Shown here piece after piece: positions 50,434 through 62,829 of a stretch of DNA of 64,000 nt. Below the pieces are notes generated by a model. That model did no database searches and was not told the DNA's origin. It saw only the letters and a list, made by a program, of their open reading frames with translations. Made by a program: the position numbers and the translations under genes. Position 1 is the first letter of the stretch; each line of letters starts with the position of its first letter. Origin of the DNA: Pyrenophora tritici-repentis (lineage: Eukaryota > Ascomycota > Dothideomycetes > Pleosporales > Pleosporaceae). The DNA lies in the NCBI RefSeq assembly GCF_003171515.1, contig NC_089391.1:1302001-1366000 (forward strand). Direction: 5' to 3'.

Positions 50434-53400
50434 TGTGTAGAAGAACTCAAAGAATTCGTTGTAGAACAGCTTTCCGAACCACAGCAAAGTGCAGCAACGG
50501 CTTTTCAAGTGAGGGGATGCCTACCATTTATGCATGGTGGCGTTTGATTTTGGCCAAGATTACTTGGGACAGCACTAGGGCAGTTTAGGCTTACAGATGT
50601 AAGATAGGGTGTTTTAACTTCGACCTTAAGGTTCGGAATCGGGACTAGCCAGCCCTTAATCTTGCAATAAAACTCCGAATCTTAGTGACCAATAGAAAGA
50701 ATTATAGGTAATGTCATGATGCCGAAGACGGGAGTGGCAGAAGTACAGCTTGACTTCCAACGTGTAGACACTCGAAAATGCGAATAACACTCCCCAAAGC
50801 TATGAATGACTACTGTAATCATTCGTCCGTCCATCTAAACATCCCTAGCCTTGAATTACTCGTATCTCCCAGGTGGGTAATGACCAAGGGAGGTGTAACG
50901 TATTTGCAAGGGCGTAGAGGAAGTGGGTTGATTCTGGAAAAGAAAAGAAAATTTTAGCCAATGCGAAAGCCGGGGCGGATGACACAACGCACGAGCCGGT
51001 AGTTGAGACTCTTCCAGTTCTGTATACAGGTACATATGAGCCCACAATGTGGAGATCCAACGTGCATCATCTGCGATCAAGAGTAGGGCTTGTTTCCGCG
51101 GCCAGGCTTTTTATCGGTGAGCCCACCAAACGCCTCGCCGACCTCGAAAATGTGTGTTGAGCCCCAGTAACTTACTACGTCTGCTATGCTTCTCAGCGCC
51201 TTGGCTCGGTAGTGTGAAGTAGAATGCAAGTACAGCCAATTCATTAGCGCACGACCATGAGACGCGGGTGACTCATGAGTGGAAAATTCATGGGCGATTC
51301 ATGGGAGACCCATGGGTAGCTGACAGAAAATCGGCCTGGCTTCCGTACCTATGAGATGAGCTCATATTGTAACCGCAGAGCCCATGTGGAGGAGTGACCT
51401 GCATTACAGCACAGGTGCATGCGCTCGTTTCCAGCGTATGACCATCAGGGACGTTTGTCAAACCGGTTTTGAATTACGCGGCCGAGTGTATCCATGTATG
51501 GGGCCAGGGACGGAAACGGGTCTCAGACCAGGGCTCGGCATCCGGATGCTCCCGCCGTCGTGGTCCCTGTCAGCTGTCAGTCCGAGGTTGTGCCTTGCGA
51601 ATGGAGGCCATCGCGCTGGATAACGTCGCCAATCGTCTCCGGCACTCGATCGATTCGAGTAAAAGCCTCCGAGATGCACGATGCCATATGCAAGATGCAG
51701 TGCCAGCCTAACAAAATCGTGGCGACTCAGACTGATCGGTGTACATACAGGTAGCATCAGCAATATGCGCCTGGCCACGGATTGGGAAGACTGAAAGGAC
51801 TAGCGAATTAAGATACCTGCCAGACAGGGTATAGAGGATTGCGGAGATAAAAATGTGATGATATACATCATTTCATGCGGGAGGACGGGTTGCGGCCTCG
51901 GCTGGTCTATCCCGCACGCAGACGAGCAAACGGAAGCTCCTCGGCCAAAGGTATCAAACCTGAAGCAGAAAAGCAAACAGCGTCAATTAACTACACACCA
52001 ATGCCTGAGAGCCTGTCATACGGCACAGCTTGGCATACAGTGGGGGTGCGAGTAGGAGAACCGGGAAGTGGAGTCGCGTGGGACAAAGTGGTCGATGCTA
52101 CGAAGGATCCGTACTGTTTAGTTGCCGTGACGGGGTGCAATTGAAGATCAGCGACTCATAGAGTGCTATGATTTCACTGAGATCGTTATTTAGCTGTTGT
52201 GTTCGTAGTTGCAGGTGTTGGTGGACCCTTTACTCGGAGAACATGTCTTCTCCGGGTTGCGATGGCAGCCTCGCCTCCAATTCCCTCCTGGCTAGTGCTC
52301 GATTAGGCTAGGTGCTAGTGGACACGTGCATCACCACCACACTTCGCCTACACGACTGCAGAAACCGTCCTGAAAAGGCGACCCCATACTTTGGCATCCT
52401 GCACGTACTACTGGCCGTTGATAGTCTGCAGAGTGGAGATGTCGCCATGGGTCAAGCGTTCATGTGACATGTCCTGAGTCGAGGAGCACAAGATCGACGT
52501 CTCGTTCGCATTCGCGTCGAAAAGATTCAAACGTCGACCAATTTCCTTGGAGAAGTCCTTTCATTCAGGCCGTGACACCTGTACCCCGGCTCCGTATCAG
52601 ATGGGGCGTGATGCTGCACATTGTCTTCGAAAGGGTATGGCTCGGTTCCGATGTTTTTGCTTTTGCGGGAACAACGTTCCAGAGCCGTTGAGTGGCGTAC
52701 GTCCGACGCGGACATGTCAACTTGAACACAAAAAACAAACATGTATCGGATACTGTCAGCCGTTGCAAGAGTAAGTCTACTGTACATGTTCGCTTATCAT
52801 CGTTTGGCTCTGCTCGCAGTACCATCGTTCGCCGCTACTGCAGGTTACAGACTGACATGTTAGGTTTCCCTGTGTAATACGATAAGCCACAACTGCATGC
52901 CGCACTGCTGCCGAGACAGATCAGAATCACCCCACGAAGACAGTGATTGCATGACAGTTTTGCAGGACACTGGGGGTTGTCTGCTCACGATAAACAAGCC
53001 CACTAAGACTAATCAATCGTGTGCTGAGGGGGTAAGCCTGGGTCATGATCGGCGAGGCCGGACGATGACAAGAAGGCGAATATGCAACGTCGAAAAGAAA
53101 ACATTGCTTTTGCGAGTCGGTTGACAGTCTGTTGACACACTGATGGGGTGAAATACGAACATTTTCCAAGGTCAATGACTTGTTGACGAGGTGCGAATCT
53201 GCGACAGTTTTTTGCTTTTTGCGCGTACTTATTACCAAGGCTTCCAAGACAATGCTCCTCTTTACACCTCGTACCGACGTCGTATACGAGGTTCTGGTCC
53301 TGTTGGTTAACGAATGCGAGAACTAACGACTCGACGCTTGTGACGTAGATGTTCCGACGTGCTGACAGATGCTGGGAAGGGTTTTTGCGTGTGATCAGTC

Positions 53401-54641
53401 AGCGCACTGGTACGGAGATTCAAGCCAATGTCCAGTTTCCGGAGTTGTTGGAGAGAATCTAAAGCTGAAAAACGGTGGTCTCCGTTCGTGCTCCTACTCT
53501 TGCTTCGCACGACATATACTCATCGCCATTCTACAGCGCCATGACTTCAGTAAGTTCTAAGTGGTGAAACTGGATAGGAGAGCTTTCACACGCTTTCAGC
53601 TTTGGTAGTTCTGGAAGCGCGAACGACTCAGCGCAACATGAACATGGGGGATCCCGCATGATGGAACAAGCGAGGGGTACGTGTAATCGTTTCAGCATAC
53701 GCTCGTGAGTGCTAGGTTGCGTACTCGTTCTTGGGACCAAGATGATCACAACGTTGAAGGCTGAAATTAGACGGACGCGGAGGAGTTTCATGCGCCGTCC
53801 TGTTGTAAATCGGACCTAAGCTTATGGCCGAGAAGTGTCCTTGGGATGTCCTGGTTATATCCTGAAACCTTCATCCAGGACCTCTCGGTTTACTGAGCGA
53901 ACCATTGCCGACGGTTGGCAGCCACAGCGCGATGAAGGCTTTTGTCGACACTCGCTTGTCCTGATATCTCGTGATGGTTGGCGTCCCCCTATCTGGAAAA
54001 CTCTGAAATAGAAATCTCGAAATACCCCACTTGCTTGAGGCGCTTCCAATGCACGGAGATGACAGTGATCCGCCACAGTGGCTTACTTAGCAGATTCTGC
54101 CCATGACGTCAGGAACCGTTCATTTCCGCCGGCAAACCACGTTTTTGCTTGCTAATTGCCCGGCCAATCACCGAGAGGCTGCTGCTCACCGCCCGGAATC
54201 TAAGTGGCTTACTCATGCCCAATGCAGCGTTATGAGGACATGTGCTAGCAATATTTTCGTCCTGTCGCATGCAAGATATGGAGGCGCAAGATGGGCAGCC
54301 CTTTGAGCTCGCGGGCGCATATGCACGCGAACCAGATATATGTTGCAGCCGTCCCGCGGGGAGGGAAGTTGGTGCCATTGACACCATTCACAACAGCTAC
54401 TGACAGCATCCGATCCCAACTCCCGGATATATGGTCAATAGCCTACATACACTAGCTTCACAGTGACAGTCGCGCTTTCTCTTTCCGGGTCCACTTGATC
54501 CACTACGGTTACGACGTAAGGCTCGCGCATTTACAAACATCTGCCGAGGGCCGAGTGCAAACCTTCTCGCCTTGCAGTGTTGTCAGTCAATTCTACACTC
54601 GCTGAAGGTATTAGCGACGAGTGACGAAACGCGCCGCAATC
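50434..54641. other. Long intergenic region, nothing firm
   Basis: About 4.2 kb. Many short frames on both strands (for example 52897-53124, minus 51458-51778) have no motif, no partner exon and no homologue in the window. Around 51260-51320 there are several TTCATGGG/CCCATGGG words. No transposon ends, tRNA or long open frame are visible. It could hold non-coding RNA or decayed genes that I cannot detect. Confidence 0.45.
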
Positions 54642-56932
54642 ATGCAGGAAGAAGACTATGAGATCCTGCGCAACGAGGCCAATGCCAGTCCTGAGAGATA
54701 TGCAAAATGGGACCCCAATAGGCAATTCCGCGAAGAGTACAACCGGCGCCACCTACACGATCAAACTCCTGAAGAGCGAAACCGAAATATCGAGGCCTAC
54801 GAGCGTGGAGAACGCACCCAGAGCCAGATTTCGTTACCACAAGAAGCAGTCGCATCGCCCATAGGAGAAAAAGAGGAGGAGGAGGAGGTTGCGTCTCCTC
54901 TATCGCGGCATAGCACTTCGTCCTCAACGCAGAGCTCGGTTAGCTCCTCCTCGACACACAGCGCGCGCCTTGAAGAAATCCGTACAGCGCATTCGACGCC
55001 CGCACGCGACCGCCGTCCTACTGTCAACTCGCAAACCTCCACTGGCAACTACCTCACACTACATCCCACCGAACGCGACCCAGAAGCCCTGCGCCGCATC
55101 GAGACACACCGAAGCCAGCATGCAGGCACCGTCGGAGCATCTCGAGTAGATTCGCGACTTTCTAGGACACTGACACGACGTCGTACCGAAAAACCTCTGC
55201 CGAATCTAGGTGCCGGGAAACCGTTTCCACCCCCGCTGCCGGATAGGGAAGAATATGTTGTTGAGTTTGATGGCGCAGATGATCCGCTGCATGCCCAGAA
55301 TTGGCCTATGAAGAAGAAGCTGGGAATTGGAGCAATCCTAGCATTTGATGCCCTCTCAGCTACCATGGGCTCCAGTATCTTCTCCGCCGCTACAATGCCA
55401 GTTTCGCGTGAATATCATGTGGCAAACGTTGTTGGTACTCTTGGTACGAGTTTGTTCGTGTTTGGTTATGCTTTTGGGCCTTTGGTACGTATTCATGGCA
55501 TGATCAAAGCACACATTCTAACTATGACAGATGTGGGCGCCCTTCTCCGAGTTGTACGGCCGGAAACCTCCTCTTATTATCGCCGCCTTTGGCTTCGCCA
55601 TTTTCAGTATCGCAGTCGCCACAGCCAAGGACCTTCAAACCATAATGATCTGCCGGTTCTTCGCGGGTATCTTCGGTTCCTCCCCGCTAGCCATCGTCGC
55701 GGCCGTATTCGCAGACATGTTCGACAACAAGCTACGAGGTCTTGCAGTCGCAGTTTTCTCCGCCACCGTCTTCATGGGTCCGTTACTGGCACCATTCATT
55801 GGTGGCTTTATTACCCAGAGCTCCCTAGGCTGGCGGTGGACAGAGTATATTAGCAGTTTCATGGGCTTTCTCGCATTCGCCCTTCTCTTCTTCTTCATGG
55901 AGGAGACGTATGCACCAGTCGTCTTGATTAACAAAGCGAGCGAACTGCGAAGACGTACTAAGAATTGGGGAATACACGCCAAACAAGAGGAAATTGAAGT
56001 CGACTTCAGGGAGCTAATCGTACGAAACGTCAGCAGACCAATGCGCATTCTCTTCACTGAGCCTATTGTTCTTCTAATCACGATTTATATGAGCTTTATT
56101 TGTAAGTTACTCATTCCCTCTTCTGCGAGATCCTACTAACTGTATCAGATGGTCTACTCTATCTATTTTTGACCGCGTACGCCCTTGTCTTCCAACAAGT
56201 ATACGGTTGGAGCGCCGGAATTGGTGGGTTGGCCTACTTTGGTATGGTTGCTGGCGAGATCATTGCTTTCGTCATCATTGTGCTCGACAATCCTCGCTAT
56301 GTACGCAAGCTTGAGGCCAACAACAACATCCCGGTTCCAGAGTGGCGCCTGCCCATCAGCATGGTTGGCGGTGTTCTCTTTGCTGGTACGTATGCCTGAT
56401 CGCTCAAGATTACTTCAACTAACATTCCATAGCTGGTCTCTTCTGGTTTGGCTGGACAGGCTATACTGGCCAAGTCCACTGGATTGTACCTGTTCTCTCA
56501 GGACTCTTCACGGGCTTTGGTATCTTCTCCATCTTCCTATCGCTTCTCAACTACATCGTCGACGCTTACCTCATGTTTGCTGCCTCAGCCATTGCCGCAA
56601 ACACTTTCATGCGTTCCATCTTCGGCGGTGTGTTTCCACTCTTCGCTACCTTTATGTTCCAAGGTATGGGCATCGAGTGGGCAAGTACACTGCTTGGGTG
56701 CGTAGCTGCCGTGCTCGTGCCGATGCCTGTAGCCTTCTATCTCTTCGGCAAGAAGATTCGTGCCAAGAGTAAGTTTGCACCCGCCCCGGACATTGCGCAA
56801 GACAAGAGGAGGGATGAAGAGAGCAGAGGAATGGAAGGAAATGGCGACGCAGGAAGTGGAGACACTACGGAGAGGGAAAGCACCCATGGCGAGAATGGGG
56901 GGCTACAAAAGGAGAGAAGTAAGGACCAATGA
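54642..56932 (+). CDS. MFS transporter, DHA1 type (polyamine/drug exporter-like)
   Basis: Four exons, 54642-55484, 55531-56101, 56149-56385 and 56433-56932, encode 716 aa; introns are 46-47 nt with GTACGT or GTAAGT donors. A disordered 200-residue N-terminus with a Glu run and Ser-rich tracts precedes DDPLHAQNWPMKKK, the usual lead-in of fungal DHA1 exporters. MWAPFSELYGRKP is the motif-A loop, created at the first junction. GPLLAPFIGGF is motif C. There are twelve predicted spans and a hydrophilic C-terminal tail rich in Glu/Gly. It is likely a plasma-membrane proton antiporter for drugs or polyamines. The chosen ATG follows an open GTG-led stretch at 54621. Confidence 0.9.
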
Positions 56933-57472
56933 TGAGATGGAGCGTCACGTTTCTATTCTCTGTGCATTTAGCGATTAGCACATTTTAATCCAAGCAAGAC
57001 ATTTTTTGAGCAAAACCGACCATGGCCTAGCGGCTTACTCCGCAACGTGTAGACGTGCAGCTAGCTTAGATCCGGTATCTAACTCTGATGCCGACAGTGG
57101 TCAAACTCTGATTTAGGAAGTGTGGGGTTACCGGCAACACATGGTAGTAACCTAATAGGGTAAGCCGACCCGCGGCGCCCGCCATCCCAACCCAGCACTA
57201 CATCCCGCTGTCTTCGGACGACAGTCCTCCATGTCTGCCCCGCAACACCAACGCGTGACGCAACAGCGATACGAGTACCCCACGGACGGGAGGTAAGCAC
57301 CGAATGCACGTGGTCCTCGGACCCGGTACACTTTCCTACCCTGCAGCTCGTGGTACTACATAAACACCGATCGGGGATCCGATATTCCATATCAACATTC
57401 TACACATCAACGAGTGATTCAGAAGTCTTTGTTGAAGTCTAATACCTTATTTTTACACGAATAACCGCCAAC
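56933..57472. other. Intergenic
   Basis: 3' flank of the MFS gene and promoter of the SDR at 57473. No gene seen. Confidence 0.45.
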
Positions 57473-58303
57473 ATGTCCATGTCAATAGATGAATGTCAAC
57501 AGCCCCGTGCGGGCTTCCCCAAACCCGTACCGGACACCCCCACAAACGTCATGCAGCAATTCAGCATGAAAGGCAAGACCATTGTTATCACAGGTGCCGC
57601 TGAAGGCATTGGCGGTGCTGTTGCCGACGCCATGGCCGAAGCTGGCGGCAACGTAGCCCTCTGGTACAACACCAACCCCAAAGCCAAGGAGCGCGCCGAG
57701 ACTCTCGCAAAAGAGCACAATGTGCAAACCAAGACCTACAGCGTCGACCAAACTTCCGCCACAGCCGTTGAGGCTGCCATAAAACAAGTAGTCGCAGACT
57801 TTGGCCGCATCGATTGCTTCGTCGCAAATGCCGGCACAGGCGATTCCAAACCCCTGCTCGACCAGACGCTGGACTCATACCACAACCTTCTCAAAGTCAA
57901 CGTCGACGGACCCGTTTACTGTGCCAAATACGCCGGCGAGGTATTCAAGAAGCAGGGCTTTGGCAACTTGATCCTCACGTCCAGTATCTCGGCGCATATC
58001 GTCAATGTGCCTATTGACCAGCCCATCTACAACGGTACAAAGGCATTTGTGTCACATTTGGGCAAGTCGCTAGCGCGCGAGTGGAGGGAGTTTGCGAGGG
58101 TCAATATTGTGAGCCCAGGTTTCTTCGATACCAAGATGGGGGCTGGGCCAAAGGTCATCAATGAGGGGTTGAGGATGATTCCGTTGGGCAGGCAGGGAAA
58201 TGTCAAGGAGATCAAGGGATTGTTTTTGTACTTGGCAAGTGATGCAAGTAGTTATATGACAGGAAGTGATTGTATTATTGATGGTGGCTATGTTCTGCCA
58301 TAA
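57473..58303 (+). CDS. SDR, sorbose-reductase / mannitol-dehydrogenase type
   Basis: Single exon, 276 aa. The cofactor motif TGAAEGIG is at residues 40-47, NAG at 119-121, Ser170-171 in ILTSS, and the catalytic Tyr186 and Lys190 in YNGTK. The 30-residue N-terminal lead ending in QQFSMKGK, and the C-terminal SDCIIDGGYVLP, match fungal NADP-dependent sorbose reductases and mannitol dehydrogenases. It likely reduces a ketose with NADPH in the cytosol. The exact sugar is not certain. CT-rich leader and ATG context are normal. Confidence 0.9.
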   Translation: MSMSIDECQQPRAGFPKPVPDTPTNVMQQFSMKGKTIVITGAAEGIGGAVADAMAEAGGNVALWYNTNPKAKERAETLAKEHNVQTKTYSVDQTSATAVEAAIKQVVADFGRIDCFVANAGTGDSKPLLDQTLDSYHNLLKVNVDGPVYCAKYAGEVFKKQGFGNLILTSSISAHIVNVPIDQPIYNGTKAFVSHLGKSLAREWREFARVNIVSPGFFDTKMGAGPKVINEGLRMIPLGRQGNVKEIKGLFLYLASDASSYMTGSDCIIDGGYVLP

Positions 58304-58860
58304 GTGGAGGGAGATAGGAACAGGTAGATAGTGGACTTTGGATGCTGTTATCCTAGATATCTTGGGAGAACAATTGGTAGAGTTCTAGACTTTCCAATGT
58401 TCGAAGCAATGAAGAATCTAACAAAGGAAATTACAATGCTGTGTCATTTATGAAATGAAGCTCGAGCGGAACAAGGGCTGGTCGAGAATGTGCCTTGCAA
58501 GATAGACTAATGCAAGAGAAGCCCTAGCTGTGGTCAGTATAGGAAGTATCAAGGTAGCTAATATCAAGTCCTGTTTCCGTAGCTTTGAGTTCCTTAATGC
58601 TTCTTTTCCTTGACCTTGAAAATACAACCCATTAAGTGAAATTCATGTTCTAGAAGGTACCTGGTGATTTTGGGATAATGATCGATATCCGTACTAGTGC
58701 GTTTCTTTCACCCTCGTCATCGCTTTGAAATCTATCGCCCCAACTCCGACGCTAACGCACGCTTGTGTCACCTGGTGCGTACAAGTAAGGCTTTCTCCAT
58801 TTACCGAACACCACACGCCCAGGTGAGCGCAACTCTACCCACATTCGAAGTTCTACAAAG
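58304..58860. other. Intergenic
   Basis: 3' flank of the SDR. No credible gene; a short frame at 58697-58954 covers the start of the next pseudogene in another phase. Confidence 0.4.
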
Positions 58861-59638
58861 CACCTACCAGCCAGTCAGGCGTTCCGCTTCCTCGATCTTG
58901 CACCCGGTAAGTGCTAATTTCACAATTTTGTACCTGTTTGACAGCCATGGCTAACAGTACTCAAAGCTCCGGAACCGTATTTACGACTTCGTGGCACCCT
59001 CTGAAGAGATTCACCCTAAACATACACTCTTCGGTCACAACGCCAACTACGCTGCACTGACGCGTGCGTGTCGCTAGATTCGAAAGTAGTACCTTCCTCT
59101 TCAGCGTGCATCGGCCAATATCGCATTTGCCTTCCATGAACTCAACATGGCGAACGACTACTTTGTCATCTTCTACAATAGCCAGGGATGCGGTGGCACC
59201 TCTTCCGGTCCATACAAGCTCACCGTCGAACTTGAAGACGGTAGAGGCGATGAAAACGCCCAGGACATCCTTCCTTTGATCAAACTTCATCAAGACTGCC
59301 TGCAGACACGAATCAGGATCCATCGTATAATACGCCCTTCCTTACCAAGACATGAGAGATACAACAAACATTGTCATCGTGAACTGAAACAAATCATGGA
59401 TAATAACAATAACAATACCAATTAGATTACCGATCTTCGAAATGGCAGATTCAAGAAGATCAAGATTAGGCTCAATTTCGTTGCACCCTACGACAATCCT
59501 ATGGAAATCCACTATAGATTCGTAAAGAGCCGTACACCACGGGAAATCAAGCTCATTCGACAGAGATTCCAGGAAAGGTATGCTTACAACAATGTTACAT
59601 ACAAGGAGAGGATGAAATTAGGATCTTATACCTGTTAA
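58861..59638 (+). pseudogene. F-box-like family pseudogene
   Basis: Exon 1 reads AFRFLDLAP up to a GTAAGT donor at 58907, in phase 1 as in other family members. The acceptor expected before AGCTCCGGAACCG now reads CAA instead of CAG, so the normal splice is lost. The frame then gives LRNRIYDF, LTRACR, a TAG (59075-59077) where the family has Gln, a second TAG (59087-59089) where it has Glu, and YLPLQR. It continues with a third TAG (59423-59425) to a final TAA at 59636-59638. Three stops and a lost acceptor make it non-functional. Limits are approximate. Confidence 0.7.
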
Positions 59639-60155
59639 GAGCGATGGTCCAGCGGAACTATTTACGGTGAGGAAGAATCTGTAGTAAGATAACCACAAGA
59701 AGCGTTGCATGAAGGTGGTCTTGAGAGTAGACAACTTGAAGAGAACCCTGGGGTATGGCAAGAGAACAAGATCAACAAGAACTAGTCGACAACTCTGTTA
59801 GCTCGCATCCGTAGAGTGATGCGGTACGCTACACGCAGCTGGCACTGAGAAACTAGAATACAGAGTGATGTACTTTTCTTGGATACGTGGAATGCTCATG
59901 TGTGACATCTTATTAGTCATCAGGGTGTTGGACATCTGCAATGAATTCACACGTGCCCTGCATCACACGTGCCCTGCACAGACCCATCACCACATTACAT
60001 AAATATGACCTATACCATCCTATGTCATGTTTATTGCTGCCTAGCCATTATATAATTTTTTTCTCTTAGCTACCCTACCTAATGACCTTCTTTACCTCGC
60101 ACGTCAACATCCTACGACATCGGTGTATTAGCACCTAAGTCTGAGCACTCGTTCC
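59639..60155. other. Intergenic with a 16-bp tandem duplication
   Basis: TCACACGTGCCCTGCA occurs twice head to tail at 59947-59962 and 59963-59978, each unit with a CACGTG box. Otherwise no gene is seen. Confidence 0.5.
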
Positions 60156-60871
60156 TTGTCGCGCGCCACCAGAGTACTCATCATAGCCTTCCGTTTCCTC
60201 GACCTGCTTCCGGGTATGTTGTTATTGGTGCGCCATGTAAATTCCGCACGTATTAATCAAGAACAAAACTGCGCAACCTCGTCTATGAATTCGCCGCTGT
60301 CTCGGAGCAGCCCATCCAGATCGCCTGCAAGACGCCAAAAGCCTCCCAGAAAGGAGACACTGTCCAAGAAAACAAGAAGGCCGGGACTTATGCAGGTTTG
60401 ACGAGCGTCTGCCGTCAAGTCCGCAAAGAGTATCTGCCTATCCAGCGACGCGAGGTGAACCTTCGGATCAACCTCTGGGACCTTGAGAAGTTCTTTGCCA
60501 CCTTCGATCTGCTTCATTGGGCCACGACCAGTCAGCCTCGAGGACTCGATATTTCGATCCCATTTCCATTGTATAGGACTTCGAAGATCGATATACTTCC
60601 ACTTGTCCAGCTCTACTCGTTGGGCCACTTGACCACTACTGTCCCTGTGCCCCCGACAGAAGAGGATGTGGAAGTAGAGGAAATCGGCTCGCCTCTTTAC
60701 AAGAAGATGGATACTGAACAGTGGATGATAGTAGATCGGTACATGCGCGACATCCAAGAAAATTGGGACCATGAACCGTTCTTCACAGGCAGAGTGAAGA
60801 AGATTGACTATTTCCCACGAATCTCCATGCCACCAAGGATCGTACTAATGACACGAGATCCCGCGCTCTAA
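60156..60871 (+). pseudogene. F-box-like family gene, probably non-functional
   Basis: Exon 1 ends AFRFLDLLP at a GTATGT donor (60213-60218), in phase 1. Exon 2 gives LRNLVYEF (from 60269), LTSVCRQVRKEYLPIQRR and a further 150 residues to 60871, with no stop. The only AG acceptor, at 60261, leaves exon 2 out of frame by one base, and no in-frame ATG is seen before exon 1. It therefore needs either an unusual splice or is a pseudogene. Acidic and aromatic-rich C-terminal half; function of the family is unknown. Confidence 0.55.
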
Positions 60872-62829
60872 GAACTAATTATCTCAGGTTTCTACACGAG
60901 CCTCCATGTCAAACAGGCCCCATCTGTCCCTGCATCTCGAGAATAAACCCCTCTGTCGCTCTAACCGCCTCCTCCGCATCTTTCAGCTCATCTTTCGCCG
61001 CGCTGATCTGCTGTCTACTGCCCCGATCCTTTATCTACACATCTTCAACATCCCGTCAGACGTGTTCCGAACTATACCCCCTCGTTACAGGCACTTCATC
61101 CGTGAGCCAAGTAATGGAACCGAAACATGCAAACTTTCTCCTCGGTATCTTTTCTTTCTCATGCGCGATGTTGGTTATGGGGTAGGTGTGATTTATTTTC
61201 AATTCCCATATTTGGAGTCTGGTTGTGGCGAGCTGTCGGTTTAGATTGTTGGCTGAGATAAACGTATTGTGTCTGTTTCAGATGGCGAGAGTTGGGCAGG
61301 TGAAAATTGAGAGGCGGCCATATCGGATGCGTATGGAAGTAATTGTATCTATTGAGCTTCGGAGAGTGAGTTGATAAAGCTCTGAGAAACACTTGTTCAG
61401 AAGTATCTGTGCCAAAAATGGTTTGTCTACTGTAGTACGCCGAGATTAATATCCAAAGCAGTGAAATGGTACAAAGGTACACGTGTGAGGCCACGCCCGA
61501 AAGTCACGATATGTATCAGTGCATCTACTGAGTCCAATGGCCTTTGAAATTCGCACTCATAGTCAACATGTCTGAACAAGGGAACGACTCTCCAGCAAGA
61601 GACGCGGACAAGCAGCACCACCCATCGCAACCCAATCCACCACACAAACACAAAACCAGTCACCTCTTTCCCACCCGTCAACCCAAGCCATCTAAACTCA
61701 ACCCCAGAGTCCCTCATCTCCTCTACAAATCTCCGAGAGCTCCCCCCCAAACCAAACAAATAAAACAAATCCCAATCGCAGAGAACCGCCGCGGCGCCAC
61801 CCGAAAAGAATCACCCATCCCGCATCCGCCACACGCCACATGACCTCTGCTGCGTGCAGCACAGTAGGCACAGCTCGCAACAACGCCGCCGCAACAGATC
61901 CCGCCCCCATCTGCGAACACCTACAATACACACCTACTGCAGGAACAACCCGACGTAGCACCGAGAAAAGAGACGCGGAAAGCCGCCCCTATTGGCTGTG
62001 TTTCCAACACACTTGCGAAAAGTCTGCGAGGGGGCCATGGCTAGACGGCGGCGTCTATTCAGGTAGGCGGCTGCGCATGTGCAGAAGTGGAGATGCATAA
62101 GCGGATTTGCGCGCAGAAGACGCAGGCTGCGCGGGGCCCATGCCGTATGTGCATTACAGGTGCGGTGCGTTGCGGATGTGCATGTGCAGTATGCAGGTAG
62201 CCGTGCTTGCAGGAGAGGTTTTGACGACGACAACGTCGCTTCATATGGACAATGGAACGAGTAGGAGTAGAAGTAGCAGTCTTACATGGTATCAATATAA
62301 TCTATTTGTACGTATCTACAGTCGAGCATCTCTTCCCAATACAGTCTCTGTCTCTGCTGCGGCGCATACAAACCACACGTACATCACAAGCATTGCGCAA
62401 CATGCAAAGCGATCAAGTAAATGTGTTTCCAAATAATGTGTATTCTTCAATATCTACCATGCAAGCCATGAAGAGAGAGAGAGTATGATGGGTATCGTAG
62501 AGAGATCGCAAGAGAGAGAAACCAGAAAATGACAAACTAAATGATCCGTTCGCCCGTTGTACTCCAAGACCGGCTCTCAACCATAGTCATAACAACGCCT
62601 AAGGCTTCCTTACGCGGTGGTACCTATTGCGGTGAAGAGCGCGTGTGTAGATGGAAAGATAGCCATGGTGTGCCAGATCGATCAAGTTTCGCTGAACGCC
62701 GTGGGTAGAAATACTGATATGTGAGATCGCTCTCAAGAGCACTCTAGGATGTGTTAGAAAATGTTGTGCAGGGGATAGAGGGAGATGACTTACTCCCAGG
62801 AGCGTTGTGAACGCCGATGAAACCCACAC
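60872..62829. other. Intergenic, nothing firm
   Basis: About 2 kb. Frames such as 60906-61244, 61544-61843 and minus 61427-61768 overlap or mirror one another and show no family feature. The C/A-rich run at 61600-61880 produces long frames on both strands by composition alone. Possible 3' UTR of the next gene near 62600-62829. Confidence 0.45.

Noticed and set aside
61427..61843. Opposed frames of about 100 codons on both strands
   Set aside because: Both come from a C/A-rich stretch; neither has a motif or splice partner.
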